A stretch of DNA of 64,000 nt. Source: Glossina fuscipes (taxonomy: Eukaryota > Arthropoda > Insecta > Diptera > Glossinidae). The stretch lies in contig NW_023998414.1 in the NCBI RefSeq assembly GCF_014805625.2, forward strand, positions 8,837,914-8,901,913, in the 5' to 3' direction. Position numbers and translations under genes: made by a program. The notes below the pieces were generated by a model. The model had not been told where the DNA came from. It worked only from the letters and a program-made list of their open reading frames with translations, and did not search any database. Below, in pieces: positions 14,486 to 27,700 of this stretch; the stretch's first letter is position 1; the number at the start of each line of letters is the position of its first letter.

Positions 14486-14664
14486 CCAACTTATATGGTT
14501 TGTCACAATTTATTAAAATATTTTCATCGTGTGTTGTAAACATGCATCGATTAAGATTCCAAAGGCCATCAGAATAAGCGAAGAAAGAAAATATTACTCA
14601 CATTAAGGCGAAACATGGATAACTGCGGTGTAACCGTAATTCTCTCAACCTAAATTACTCTATA
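12363..14664. other. Gene-free stretch
   Basis: AT-rich. It includes the CT/GA tract at 13347-13418 and a TA microsatellite at about 14299-14327. No gene is supported. Confidence 0.55.
13371..13418. repeat. (GA)n microsatellite preceded by a CT-rich arm
   Basis: A pure AG run of about 48 bases. It lies directly after CTCTTTCTCTTTCTCACAAT, which is complementary in composition and could pair with part of the run. Confidence 0.95.
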
Positions 14665-15212
14665 TAGGGTGTCGGGCGGTACGGTGTTTGTAACTCCAGA
14701 AAAAAACAAACCGTTTGACAGTTAATTGTTTAGGATTAATAAAAATGGGTCATTACAGGAATGAGCGACGCATTTTCATTGTTGAACAATTATTCAAAAA
14801 TAATAAATATTCGATGGCCACAGTTCACAAATTTCGTGCAAAATACGGTCGGAATATTCGTTTACCTTCGTCGCCTGTGAAGACCATAATTAAAAAATTT
14901 AACAGCATTGAATTTCTTTTCATGGACGTATGTGAAGTCATATGTCTATCTCCAGCAAGCCCACAATCCCCCTTGCATTGGCGGAGAAGGTTCAATGCTC
15001 AGCCACATTTATGGAAAGTAGTTATGGAAAATTTCGATAGAAGAGTGCGTTTGTGCTAGCAAAGCTATGAGTGGCATTTTCCCGATCTCATATCTCGCAT
15101 ATTAATCCTATCCTATATACATTATTATTCAATAAAAAAATGGCAATTAAAAAAAATAACTCTATTTTCTGTTTGATATAAATTTTGCGCCACTTTTCGG
15201 ACATCCGTTATA
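14665..15212 (+). mobile_element. Internally deleted Tc1/mariner-superfamily element with fused transposase ends
   Basis: One frame (14715-15059) holds an N-terminal helix-turn-helix-like part, MGHYRNERRIFIVEQLFKNN with FRAKYGRN and SSPVKTIIKKFN. It then jumps directly to a C-terminal transposase-like tail, VMENFDRRVRLC, followed after a stop by WHFPDLISRI. The catalytic core between them is missing. The ends resemble degenerate inverted repeats (TATAGGGTGTCGGGCGG against TATAACGGATGTCCGAA on the other strand), each beginning with TA. The whole unit is about 550 bp. The size and layout suit a non-autonomous deletion derivative. The exact family within the superfamily is uncertain. Confidence 0.7.
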
Positions 15213-17051
15213 ACCGTCCTATTCTTCGTATTTAATTCCATCTAAGAAAAGAAACCCAAAAAAGATATATTATATTACATCAATTCATATTTCCCGGGAT
15301 TAAGTAAAAAATGTATTTTTTTTTTTTTTTTTTTTTTTTGTGAGGTTTAACTCGTTTTCATAAATAAAAGTGATACAGTCGGTCTAAGGCGTCTCGAGCA
15401 GTTTAATAATTCAATGAACTTATCGTCTGATTCAAATCTTTTTCCAATAGCATCCTTTGCAACCAAACAAGCTGGCGGTGGCATGATCTCAAGAATATGA
15501 CGACCGAGATGGCAATTCGGATTGGTAATTCGGACGCGATTTTGACAGAATTTGTGACCTGGTATATGTGATAATCATTTGGAAAATACTCATTTCATCT
15601 CTGCATATCCATGCAAAATAGTGAATGCATTGAAAAGAAATATTTAACCAACACTCACACTCTGTTTAAAATAACAAAAATAAAGTCACTGGAACGACTG
15701 CGAAATTTTGACAACCGTCATCTGAGGGCTAATGATTTTTTAAAAATATCACGGACTTTTTGCTGAAAACGACATACCAGTGCGCCAGCCCCTGAACTGT
15801 TATTCTCCAACCTATTATGTAACGAATAAAGAAAATTATGTAACAAATTCAGTTACACTCTTGCATACTAAATGGCATGAAGAAATTGCCCGAATCTCCG
15901 GTTCCCTTATATCAATGGCGGAAATTATTTATCGATGCGCCAGTCGAATGGAAAAGACATACACATTTGTCTGATGTAAGTGAATGGGTCTATCTCCTTA
16001 CCTACAAAAAATAGTGACACGAATATCGACACAAATGTCTGTTAAGTTATTGACAATTGAAGAAAAAAGGCGGACAAAAACGACTCCACATTGCTCAAAA
16101 GTAAATACCCTATAACAATTCGCTTAAAACAGTTGTTCATATGGCAATGACTTTTCAAAATAAGATGTATCTCAAAAATAGCGACCTATAGATTGAACTC
16201 AAGAAAGCAAGACGGACAGACGGACAGATGAATAGATTATCAAAATTGTGAATAAACTCGTTCTGGCTGTTACATCTAAACCTCAAATCTCGCTTTACTT
16301 TTCCCTCTGACAATTCCCAGTCCATCCATATGAAAAAATTTGCAATCACTAAAGGCAGTGTGAACGCACAAGACCCTTTCTCTTAGCGAACATGCTATTC
16401 GTTCGTACTTATTTCCCATGCAAATTATGTCAAGTAAAGAATAAACAGCAAGTATTTGAACTTTTAACAGAAAATTATCAATAGCATAAAAACGGAATAA
16501 GTGAAAACCTTTGAAATTAAAAAACTTCTTGCTGATACGATTTTGAATGCCACTGGCACCTTTTTCCGGTGTTTTAATATACTTTCGCAGATTTTAATAC
16601 ATTAACGTTGTGCCACTGATATATTTGTACACACAAGTATATAAATATAAGTATATTTGCTGACATATTCATGATAATACAAGTTTTCTCTTATTACATG
16701 CAGCCCATGACCAACCAAAAATTGATTTCATGTTAAGTTTGTCAATTAAACTGTAACATCGATAAACGCGCATCGAATAATTGATTGATTAGCAAAAGAT
16801 TTCATATTTACTTAGTTATGTCTGTCCATTCATCCACTCATTTGATTGTAGTTTTTAGATTTTTAATTCATAACAACTGCGACAATTATTTAGAAATAGT
16901 AATAAATCTGACGAAGATAGAAGAAGATAGACGAAAGTCTGTCCGTCATTCCCATAAAAACTTTTTAAAAGAGAAATATCCCCAGAAGCTTTCGAATCTT
17001 GGCCGATATTGGGCTTGACTTGAGGATATTTTTATGTTATTAAATGATTCG
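15213..17051. other. Gene-free stretch with a partial repeat-family copy
   Basis: At about 16080-16260 (plus) there is TTTTCAAAATAAGATG, ATCTCAAAAATAGCGACC and GACGGACAGACGGACAG, a partial copy of the dispersed family. Small frames at 15780 and 16785 show no known domain. Confidence 0.45.
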
Positions 17052-17061
17052 NNNNNNNNNN
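17052..17061. other. Assembly gap (10 N)
   Basis: The bases on either side (about 16974-17051 and 17062-17138) are near-identical copies that both end in ATTAAATGATTCG. The gap may therefore join two versions of one sequence. Confidence 0.95.
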
Positions 17062-17398
17062 AGAAAAATGCCCAGAAACTTACGAATCTTGGCTGATATT
17101 GGGCTTGATTTGAGGATAATTAGTTATTAAATGATTCGCTGAAATGCTCACAAGTCACGAATTGCTGAATTGATTCCCATATAAGTGACTTTACTTGGCA
17201 GACTTGTTATATGCAAATATCTTGAAGAGGGTTTAAAATCTATATACTTGTGATGCTTATATCGCATATTTACATCTGCATGCAAAAACATGTAAATACG
17301 ATGGATTTGTGTAGGATAGCAAAATTTTTATACTTCTTCTTGTTCAAAAAAATAACTTGTTTCAAATTCAAAGCTGTTATGCTGTTGTCAATAAAATG

Positions 17399-17444
<46 letters not shown>

Positions 17445-18704
17445 CAAGCAACTCGAGAACTTACAATATTGTGTATATATAAATTTGTATGCATATAAAC
17501 ATTCGTACATGTATAGCAGTTAACTGATAGATAAACAAATACAAAGTTGATGATTACCATTTAAATTAAGATGAGTAGTGATTTTCAGGCATTTAACGCA
17601 TCTATGACTTAGTTTCTGGATATTTGCATACGTGCGCTACGTTTGTATGCGAATAAATAAATTGGATTAAATATCGTTTTGCATTCGCTTCGCGTACTCT
17701 CAATCGTTCTCAATGAATTTGATTTCATTCCAGAATTTTGTGTGGACTCGTTGTAAGCACACAATTCCATCGTTTTTGTTTGACAGCAACAAATTAAATT
17801 TCATTGTTAATTGTAATTGATTTTTTCATTCTTTCTTTCTTTTCACTTGATTGCATAAAATTCTCTTTTGTACTTTACATCCTCCCCGTCTCAGCTCTAG
17901 CCCGCCTTTAACCCACCACCCGCCACCTCATTTCTTCTACTTTCCTTCCCCACCGCCTATTCGCCTCACCTTTTCATTATCCCGCCACCACCCACACACC
18001 ATTGCTCTCATCCAATACCATTAACATTTCTCAGACTGTTATTGCGGTTGTTTTTATTGTTGTTGTTACTGTTATTGTTGTTATTGTTGCTTGCTGCATG
18101 TTATATTTACTTCCCGTGATGTGTTAAACCGCAGTTTCCTTTAATTATACTCTTAATGATAATGAACGGCAACGGTTTGTTTTTTTTATTAATACTTTTT
18201 TTTTTCATTCCTTTCCTTTTGTCATCGCTGCTGTTTTGTTGCAAAAATTTAATTAATTTATGTTTTTTAGAATTCAATTTCTGGTATAAATTTTATTACA
18301 ACTTCATGTTTGACTTTAAAACTTTTCATTTTTTTTGTTTTTTATTTGCAGATGACACGGATTTATTCGCTGCAGTATCATGCAGCAAAGGACATTCAAC
18401 TTTTATTTCAATAGCCATAGTGTTTTTATTTTTTTTTTTCCTTTTTGCTATATTCATATCTAATGCCGAAACGTAGGGATATGCTAACTTTTTTCTTGGG
18501 TTTGCAAATACGCTTTAGACGCCTGGTATGGAAATAAATATGAAAGGTGCCCAGAATCTATTGTATGATATTAGCAACTCTAGCATAATGGCAAGGGAAT
18601 ATTTGTTCTTTACAAAGTTTGGCATGCATATTGCGAATGCTATGCCGTAAGTAAGCTGAGCCATTCGGTTTAATTTCCTTGAACTCAACATTTCCCTTCG
18701 GACC

Positions 18705-18738
<34 letters not shown>

Positions 18739-19304
18739 GTTAACTCGTTTCAGATTTTTGCCGATAATTTGTTCAATAGCAAAGCGTAAGCTATCGCGAG
18801 CAAGCAAAGGTAGCAATATGTTCACATAACTTGGCTGAAGTGAAGCACGCACGCCTCCAACGTAATTCACGTGCATCGAATCGACAAAACAAATACTATA
18901 GATATTGAGTCGTTCCACATGTCGTTCGTAACCTGCCAATCGCGGCGTTATACATATATAATTTCGCATTTAAGGTCAGCAAAGGTGCGAAAATAAAGAA
19001 TTAGACGCATTCTTGGGAATGCACATAGTATGTAAGAGAAGTCGCATTACGCAGCAAAGGAACTATAGGTCAGGAACAGTGTCCACGGACTTGTCTTAAC
19101 ATTTAACGCGACGTCACGGGGTTGCGTGAGAAGTTATCTCGGTAATGTGACAAGACTATCAATTGATATTAGAATGACGCATATGTCTGCCTTTTTGCTT
19201 TGCTTACAATTTGTTTTCTGCTCTTCGCCATTGTCTTCTTCACTTTGCACATAGTTGATGTCCACAGTATTGATTCACAATTTTCTCTTTACTAAAGCGC
19301 CGCA
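17062..19304. other. Gene-free stretch with a C-rich pyrimidine island
   Basis: At about 17880-18005 the plus strand is strikingly C-rich and pyrimidine-rich (CCACCACCCGCCACCTC and similar), unlike the surrounding AT-rich DNA. It is followed by TTGTTGTTACTGTTATTG repeats. A 31-base A run lies at about 18703-18733. No gene is supported. Confidence 0.5.
17401..17441. repeat. Poly(A) tract, 41 bases
   Basis: A pure A run. The frames spanning it on both strands are artefacts of the run. Confidence 0.95.
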
Positions 19305-19520
19305 TAGCTAAGTAGATAAGAGTCGTGACAACCCAGCAGCGATTTACGAGTTTTTACGTCTCAGTGCGGTTTGATCCATACTTGGTCATAGCTGTAGTAA
19401 GTGCTCAATCGGTAACTTACTGATTGGAACACATTTCCACTAATGTGCGGCCATTCACTATCTCATTCTCTTCCTCCATTTCTTTCTGACCACCACCGTT
19501 TTACGTATACACGAAGCATT
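19305..19520 (+). repeat. tRNA-derived SINE-like copy 4
   Basis: CATAGCTAAGTAGATAAGAG (A-box-like) is followed by GCGGTTTGATCCATAC (B-box-like). The body has AGTGCTCAATCGGTAA, GATTGGAACACATTTCC and GTGCGGCCATTCACTATC, and the tail TTCTGACCACCACCGTTTTA. The motif order is the same as in the 63.5 kb copy. Confidence 0.6.
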
Positions 19521-20844
19521 CCCTACAAGATTAGCTATACTTAAAAAAAAAAAAAAAAAAGTTTCTATGGATTGGTGATACATTGCGCAAACCGTTTCCT
19601 CCGCACTTCCTTTTTAAAATATCGTTAACGCTTTTCTCATTCATTTGTGTTGCATTTGTACTTGAAAGAAATCACTTTGATTCTAGCCTTAATGAGGACA
19701 AAATTCTATGTAGGAATAATTAAATAAATTTATTATTCAGTTCGTTCAAATCTAAAGATCCAAAAATATTTTCTAAAGCTTCCAAAATTTATAAATGTTA
19801 GTTATCAGTTTTAGATTCCGAGGCAATCGTTAGTGTGTCTCTTCTTTTTGGTTGGAACTCTCACGCCTTTTCAGAGGTGAGAAAAGGGCGCAAAGAGGGT
19901 TAATTATTTTAACGAGTAATTCCGAAATATCTCGTTTTTTTTTAGCTAACCGAAAGTTATGTAACCCATTCGCAATATGGAAACAAAAAATGGACCATGT
20001 CTGCTTTAATAAAATTTATTTCAAATATAGGAAAAATGTATGGGAATTTCGGTGTCGGGAACGCCATGAACTTTTTCCCTCTCTTCTCGTTCTATGATAA
20101 GTGCGAATAACAGAAGATTATCTACGTGGTGGTTATGTTATTATATTTATAACAATATTTTGAACTTGGTATCTATTTTAGACTTATAACTGATAGATGT
20201 CCAAGAATCGCTTTCGAAAGAGGGAAACACTGGTCCCTTAATTCTATTTTATTATTAATATTATTCTGATTGTAATTGTCGCAGTTCGTCGTCGTATTGC
20301 ATATCAAACAAGTTTTAAAAGCAAATTGTCTTTTAACCCGCTTTGTGATATTTGACTGTTTAATGTTTTTTGCCACATCTGACACCAGTCAATTCTTTCC
20401 GGATGGTAGAACGAATTTTGTATTACAGTTTCATTTTCTTTTCTATTGTACACAACACAATGCTGCTTGCTTTTCCTGCTGATGACATAATCAACAACTA
20501 AACTTTCTTCAATTTCTGTAACAATTGCTTCTTAAATTTATTTAGCAACAATCTTTTAACAACAACAATAATAAGACGAATTTATTTGTTTAAAGCAGCA
20601 GACGAAGGGATAATAAAACTGATTGACTTTAAGAATCCAATTCCGAACTTTATTTAGCCTTTCCTAAGTGCTAAATACAATAGAAATTCGATACAAGATT
20701 AAGTTAAGGCGATCCTCAAACACTCTGCACTCAAATAACTCAAATATCCGAATATTGTAGATCTTCTTATTAAATATGACGTAGCCAGCGAAATATTTAT
20801 AAAGATTTTTCGATAAAGTTTTACACCGAATTTCATGTGTTTTT
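19521..20844. other. Gene-free stretch
   Basis: Frames at 19852 and 20276 are short and match no family I recognise. No gene is supported. Confidence 0.5.
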
Positions 20845-21115
20845 ATACCCTACACATGAGCGTGATTATACCATACACCAACTGTGGTACAAGATATATT
20901 AAGTTTATGCGGACATAGTTAACACCCAGAAGAGTTTAAGATAGAGTCACCTTTTTTTATATCGATCGATTCAGCATCATATTGTAAATCGGTTTAAATT
21001 TGTTTGTCCCGTGACATGTTTTAACCCAAGAACAAGTGCTATTCGGATCGGTCCAGTCTTCATACCACTCGCCATATATAGCTCATTATTTTGAAAAGTC
21101 GCTATATGAATAACT
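20845..21115 (-). repeat. Dispersed hairpin-end repeat family, copy
   Basis: It starts at TTATACCCTACAC and continues with CCAACTGTGGTACAAGATAT, TTAAGTTTATGCGGACATAG, CCCAGAAGAGTTTAAGAT and GATCGGTCCAG. It ends near CATTATTTTGAAAAGTCGC. The order matches the 36.5 kb copy in the same orientation. Confidence 0.6.
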
Positions 21116-22014
21116 TTAGGATAGTGTAGTGTATTCAATTGTGAGCTATTTCCTGATATTTCTCCATTTGGTTTAGTATTTTCATTTGTTTAATTTTATC
21201 TCCGTTCAAAGTTATTGAGTATATATCGTAAAAAATTGAAGTAAATAATAATTCATTCAAGTTTGTAATAAATTGCCAACAAATAAATAAAAGCGCGTTT
21301 GTGAAACAGAGAAAACTCCGCGTCATAATAATGGTAAACTGCAACTATCTGTTCGAAATGTTATTAAGCTGTCCAGAGAAACCGTCTAAATCAAGCTCAT
21401 TAGGACGGAAACGAGGTGAAAAATTACAGCATAGTACTTTGAAAACACTATTGTGACCTTTATGTCTTTGTTAAACGATTATACAAACAGAGTGTAAACC
21501 ATATAATCGGACAAGAACACAACTGTTTAGATAGTGAAAAGAACTTCTTGAAAATTTTAGAAATACATTTAAAATATATACAGATACCTATAGCAATTTA
21601 TATGCATACAGATAGATGCATATTATTTACATAGATGTATATACATACATAGCATATGCACGTTTATATATACAATTATATCTATATCTTTAAGAAAATT
21701 TCTAAATCTATAATTTATTACAAAGTTGAAGGCACTTAACAACCATAATATGTTAATGATATTTTCGAACAAAAGCAATTAAATTGTAAATGAAAATTCC
21801 GGACAGTTTTTTAAAACGGATGCAAAGAGAATATAATGGAAGTGTTCGTTTCAAAATCTTACACTAATCAAGAATTATTATAAATTCAGACTTCACTTGG
21901 CTACAGGTTTATGCAATGCTAACCTTAACATAAAATGATGATCCATTGGTAGTAAGCATAAAACTACTGACATTAAACTTTCATTCCTCATTTTTAGCAA
22001 GGTACTTTTAACAT

Positions 22015-22068
<54 letters not shown>

Positions 22069-22910
22069 AACTGATAAAAACTTCTTAAGATTGGGTTATT
22101 TTTATATGTTTGACTTATATTCCATTTTGAACTCAATTGTTTACTTAAAAATAAAAAGAAAAAAAGATTGCAATTCCTACTGTGAGTGTGTGAGCGCATA
22201 GTAAACTGTGTTTGCGACGATTTTTTTATTGGTTTTTGTTACGTTTTTCATTTGTTGAATTTTTGCATATTTTACAAGAAATAAAATCAACGACGGGCCA
22301 ATGCCACTTTCATGGCAACCATAAACCAACGTTCTTCAATTCAAATATAGTAAAATGAAACACAAATAAACTTACTTACCATACACTCGCTTATCCACCC
22401 GCTGAGAAACAACATCGCTGCACACAATTTTATTATCGATAAAATCGAGGGAAAAGTCTGTGACCCAATTTACTTACTGAAATGGACAAACATTCACAGA
22501 TACCCATATACATGCAAATGCACACTCATATGCACACATACACACTCATACTCATACTCATGCCCAATCGTATAGTTCACTACACTTTATCAATGCACAA
22601 CTACAAGAGCAATAGCACTAACATTACAACCACACCATTAGTGCAAGCGCATCCTTATTTTTTTTATTTTTATGTTTTTTTTTTTTTCTTCTTTTTATTT
22701 TTTTATTTTTTTTTTTTATTTTTTTTATTTTTTTTTTCCTTTTAACTTGTATTGATCGTGTATCTATTTTATCTAGCAGCAATTGACTGGCAACTGACAA
22801 ACCAACAATATGTCAGTCGGCAGTTGGAATGTCTTTCAAGTGAGTGATTGACCTAACCGAAGCCACCACCGAAGTTCTTGATTGGAGGCTGAGCAGCTAT
22901 TATGTTTTTC

Positions 22911-22947
<37 letters not shown>

Positions 22948-24400
22948 CCTGCAAGTACGGAGATGTTCAGTCAGTCAGTCATTCCCCGTTGCGTTCCGCA
23001 TTTATTTGGCACGTTTCTTTGCGTTTCTAGAGCCCGGAAAAATGTAAAATTAATTTCTGGCGATTTCCTTCCTCCATGATGAACTCATCAAAGTGATGAC
23101 ATCCGTTTCCGTTTTAACTTTTTTATACTCAACAATCCAAGATGAGAATATACTAATTTTATTATTCCACTTGTAACATACAGGTAGACGGCATTCAAAA
23201 CTCAATTCACAAAACACATACCTGCCTATATCCCAACACCCGATACGCAATACGTTGCGTTAAAATGCGTTTTCCAAATTCGATAAAATTATGATGAAAC
23301 AGTTGAAAAATGTGTCTCGTAATATTTTTAATTGATTTACATTGACAAAGCAAGAATTTAGCCATTTAGCTGCAAGCGTCATAGTTGAAAAATCTTTTGT
23401 TATTAATTGGCTGAATTTTAAAAGAACAAGAAGAAGAAGAAGAAAAAGTAACAAAATTTTAAGTTCATTAAAGTAAAAAATTTCGCTTACAAATTTTGAT
23501 ATATTAAAAGATTTTTAACAACCCGAATTAACTAAAGGCAACAACATTCTTGAATTAATAGGTCGGCTTAGATCGATGAGGTATCCGAAATTCGTTGTAA
23601 AATCTTTCTTAGACTATTTCACTTGCTTTTTCGTATTCTTCTTGCTCTCAATGTGTGAACGTATCTATGAGTATTTACGTTGCTATCTTATGTGTTTATC
23701 TACAGTTGCAAGCTATTCGATGCGTGTACTTGCTAACTGCAGTAGTTAACTATGTATTAGCGTATGTATGATTATGTCGGTATGCATTAGATGACTTTTA
23801 TGAAACGAACATAAAACTGTAGTTGCAACTAAAAACTGACTGACTAAGGAGATGACGAGCTAAGTCTCCCAATGAATTGAATTTTTTTTCTAAAAAAAAA
23901 AAAAAAAAAAAAACCATAAAATGCACAAATTTAGTTACAAGACAGCATAAAATTGATTCTCCTTACGTCGCTTCCATGTTGTTAAGTAAAAACTTCTGGA
24001 TTACTACGGCGCGTTTTTCAAAATTCTCAGCTTAACTTCAATTCCTACTAAATGCGACCGACATTCAATTTTCCACACATTCTCTTTTTGAGTATACAAC
24101 ATAAACTATCAATATATAGAAGATAAAGTAATTGTTGGAACTGTTATACACTAGCATTATATTCTGTGCCCGTTTGCCTAAGAGATATTTTATGTTGTAT
24201 GTTACATACAATTGGCCGAATTCGAATCGTTTTGATTTAGCAACGAAAGAAACGCTGAAAAAGAAGTATAACTGAAGATAATTGTTAAGATTATATTTAC
24301 CAGTGATGCATATTTACAAAGTGACAAGGTGACATTACGACTACTTTGTCTCTCGACAGTTATCTACTTGTGCAGTGTCGGTGGCGGTACGATACTATAC
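21116..24400. other. Gene-free stretch with long T tracts
   Basis: A pure T run of 47 bases lies at 22020-22066, T-rich sequence at about 22656-22740 and a T run at about 22914-22943. Open frames are Phe/Lys-rich artefacts. Confidence 0.6.
22020..22066. repeat. Poly(T) tract, 47 bases
   Basis: The longest homopolymer in the window. Confidence 0.95.
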
Positions 24401-24414
24401 GGTCTGACGGTGAT

Positions 24415-24580
24415 GAAAATTGCTATAAAACAGAGCCAAAAGAATCGAACGCAACAGCCGTAGCTGACTGGTCATAAAATAAAAGTGCAGACAAAGTTTA
24501 TTGAATATAAAAGCTTGAACAGCGGCATCAACAACAATAACAACAACAACAATAACAAGGATAACAACAAAATTACAAAA
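24415..24580 (+). promoter_or_regulatory. Possible core promoter with a CAACAA-rich leader
   Basis: TATAAAA lies at about 24424-24430 and is preceded by a more GC-rich stretch (GTGTCGGTGGCGGTACGATA). About 30 nt downstream the sequence turns into AACGCAACAGCCG, then AATAAAAGTGCAGACAAAG and CAACAACAATAACAACAACA, the composition typical of fly 5' UTRs. No coding sequence follows nearby. A random TATA match is common in AT-rich DNA, so this is tentative. Confidence 0.25.
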
Positions 24581-24619
24581 ACAACAAAAAGAACAGACTT
24601 ATTGTATCTTTATACCTAT

Positions 24620-24682
24620 CGTATGTATGTATGTATGTATGTATGTATGTATATATGTATGTATGTTTATATGTAAGAACTA

Positions 24683-24735
<53 letters not shown>
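24620..24735. repeat. (GTAT)n and (GT)n compound microsatellite
   Basis: About 55 bases of GTAT repeats are followed, after a short spacer, by about 50 bases of TG repeats. Confidence 0.95.
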
Positions 24736-24740
<5 letters not shown>

Positions 24741-27700
24741 GATGTCTATATGAATGTACTAACATTGTTGTATATATAGTTGTAAAAGCAATAAATTCAA
24801 ACAATCTGCGATAAATAATAAATGACCAACGACAACTGATACATACAAGTCAACAAATGTAACACAATGAATATATGTACATAATGTTGAAATGATGGGT
24901 GGCGTGGATAAATGGCTTTCATTGACGGCACAAAACAAACAACATAAACAGCAAAGAAAACAGTAACTATTTAAAAGGTTTAAATGGCATCATTAAAGAC
25001 ACTGTATTAAGTTTAATAGGAAACAAGTAAGAAAATTAAACTGCACTTTAAAGCGAATCTCTGATACCCAACAATAGAAAAGGAATACATAAAAATTGTA
25101 AAGATTTTCGTAACTTCGTCTAAATGATTCCACGATAATGGTGATTGATTAAACATCTCTTATATGTAGGGAGATGAGGAAAATTTCAAGTGTTTGTAAA
25201 AGGATCACGCGCCTACTATTGCCTACTATCTCAATAAGTATGATGACGTAATATGTAAATTTTTTTTTTTTTAATTTTCTCTTAAATATGTTTGTGGCGT
25301 TAGCATCGCATTGAACATGTGTCGTATACGCTGAGTACTAACTTAACTGTGCTGAGGGCTTTCGAACCGTACGCATTCGATAGACATACGATTAGCTGGA
25401 TGGGCAATGGGACGCAATAATAAGCATATTGATGCAAACGATGATAAAGCTTCGTCGAGCCATGATCTTTACATAGGAACAACGTATTTATTTTATGGTT
25501 TCTCTGATATATATTTCTGAGCGATACAAATCGAAGGACAAGTCAGGCATACTCTTATGTTTCAATGGCAGATGTAAATGTAAGAAAACGAAAAACTTTG
25601 TATGCATTTGATGGCGATTTTTTTCCCTAAAGAGAAAAACATATAAAACATTTTTATTTGCCTGAAAGCAAATCCTGGATATCCGTCCATCTTTCGAACG
25701 ATTTAGTTCACGCAGCAATATTATCGCATGAAAGATAATTGGGGAGAGTTCGCTTACACGGTGATGGTTAGGGAGAAACCGCAGTCTTGTGCAAGCTTGT
25801 TATGTCTCGATAGTTTTAGACGGCTCCACAGCTACGGCCACGTATGCTCTACGCCAATAATAGTTAAATCCACGAACCCTGACTTGGGTATTGGTGAGTC
25901 TTATCTGCTCGGATAATCGGTGCGGAAATTTGTAATTTGTTACTTTCAGCGGACACTAATCTGTTAGTCTGGACTTACAATTTTCCTTTCCATCGCATCC
26001 TCATTATGTTAATATCGCGCGCTAGACGCAATGAATTCATCAGAAAGGATTGGTACGTAAATGAAATGAAAACAAGGTTGCCACCCGAACAGAATTGAAC
26101 TAATTTTTTGCACCGACTTTTCAATCAAAACAAAACAAAATGACGTAAAACTCAAGTTGCTCCTCGTGTTTAGCGAATTGTGTGCATGCGTACAAACGAA
26201 TAGAATATGAACTAGAGATAAGGGAAATATTCAGTGAACGAAATACATTGTCTGTATTTTTTTTTTAATAGAATCCAAAATTTTTTTTTAAAAAGTAATT
26301 ATTTATTAAAGGCAAATAATCGTTATATTCGCCGATTGCATCGGTCCGGATAAATGCTAATCAGAGCAAGACAATTCTAGAAGATAATCGTGCAATCGGG
26401 ACAAATTTCCAGCCCAAGCTAAAAATCGCTTCTGGCGTTGCTTTTACCGGACTCGGGCAGACATATATAAATATTCACCTTCGTAGACTTCAAGGGAACA
26501 AATTTCTTGCACAAAATCTCACAAAACACTTTCGGACTGTTTCATAGCTTATTGCCTTTTCACTCGGAGCCAAGCATTCCTTCACTCTTTCATATATACA
26601 ACTTGTAAAGCTGTAGAGCTGCAGTTTGCATTGTACAATCAATGTCAATCTTGTCTAGATCGTAAATTTCGGAAGAATTGAACGCGATGGGCATATTTTA
26701 GAAAATAACCAATTTGAGCCCAGAGTACATTTACAGCCGAATCTACGTATGTTTCTCGCACGTTTGTGTATAGCATTGAGATGAATTTCCTTTCTCTGTC
26801 ATATCTATTTGAAACGAGAACCGAAAGGGGCTTTGCCAAGGGGCAAATGTACAAAGTAAAGCTCATGCGTACACATTCCGCTTAATTTATGTATAGTTTT
26901 TTTTCATTTTTTTATATTCGCAGGTCAATCCCTAACCCACCAGAAGTTACATGCAAGAAAAATGAAAAATTCAGTTTAGATCTTTATAAATTTGAAGCGT
27001 TTAAGGAAGGTGCCATTGTGACCAGGTCCATCTTGCTTAGCTCCAATACGTAACTTGATGAGATTAATGAAAACACGAACAAGTTTATTATTGTGTCCGT
27101 GAATCGTTTCCGCTTTTGATGCTCAGCAAAAAAACAAAAAAACAAAGAAAAGTATCTCTTATGGATTGGCAAATACTGGGCAAGTGGCTCACCGCGATAA
27201 TTGAAAGATAATTTCCAATTAAGTCGCTTACCAGCACGAAAAGTCTTTCTTCGAGTTTATGCCTTTACTCGGCATATCGTACAATGGATCTTCGTTTTTT
27301 AACTACACCGTCCGTTTCTGAAACAATCTACTAGCAGTGGTCCTTCCCACCATGCCTGACGTTCCCACGTTTAAGTCAAACGTAGACAGGCACTGCTCAC
27401 TCTGTCCATCCCCTTAGACTAACAACCCCTGCTGATCAGCATCCTGTTTGCCCAACTGTCTTATCATATACAAAAAAAATAAAAAAAAAAAAAAGTAAAA
27501 ATAAAAATTGAGAGCATATATCATATATAAGTCTTCTGGAGCACAACTCTACGCGTTACAAATCTGTTTGACAAATTCAATATGCTCCCCCTGCAGAGGA
27601 TATAAAAACAATATTTGGTTTATAATTATTTGTTTATGTGGAAATAACAATAAAGACAAAAAAAAAAAAAAAGGAAAAAGGAAAACAGGAAAAAAAATAA

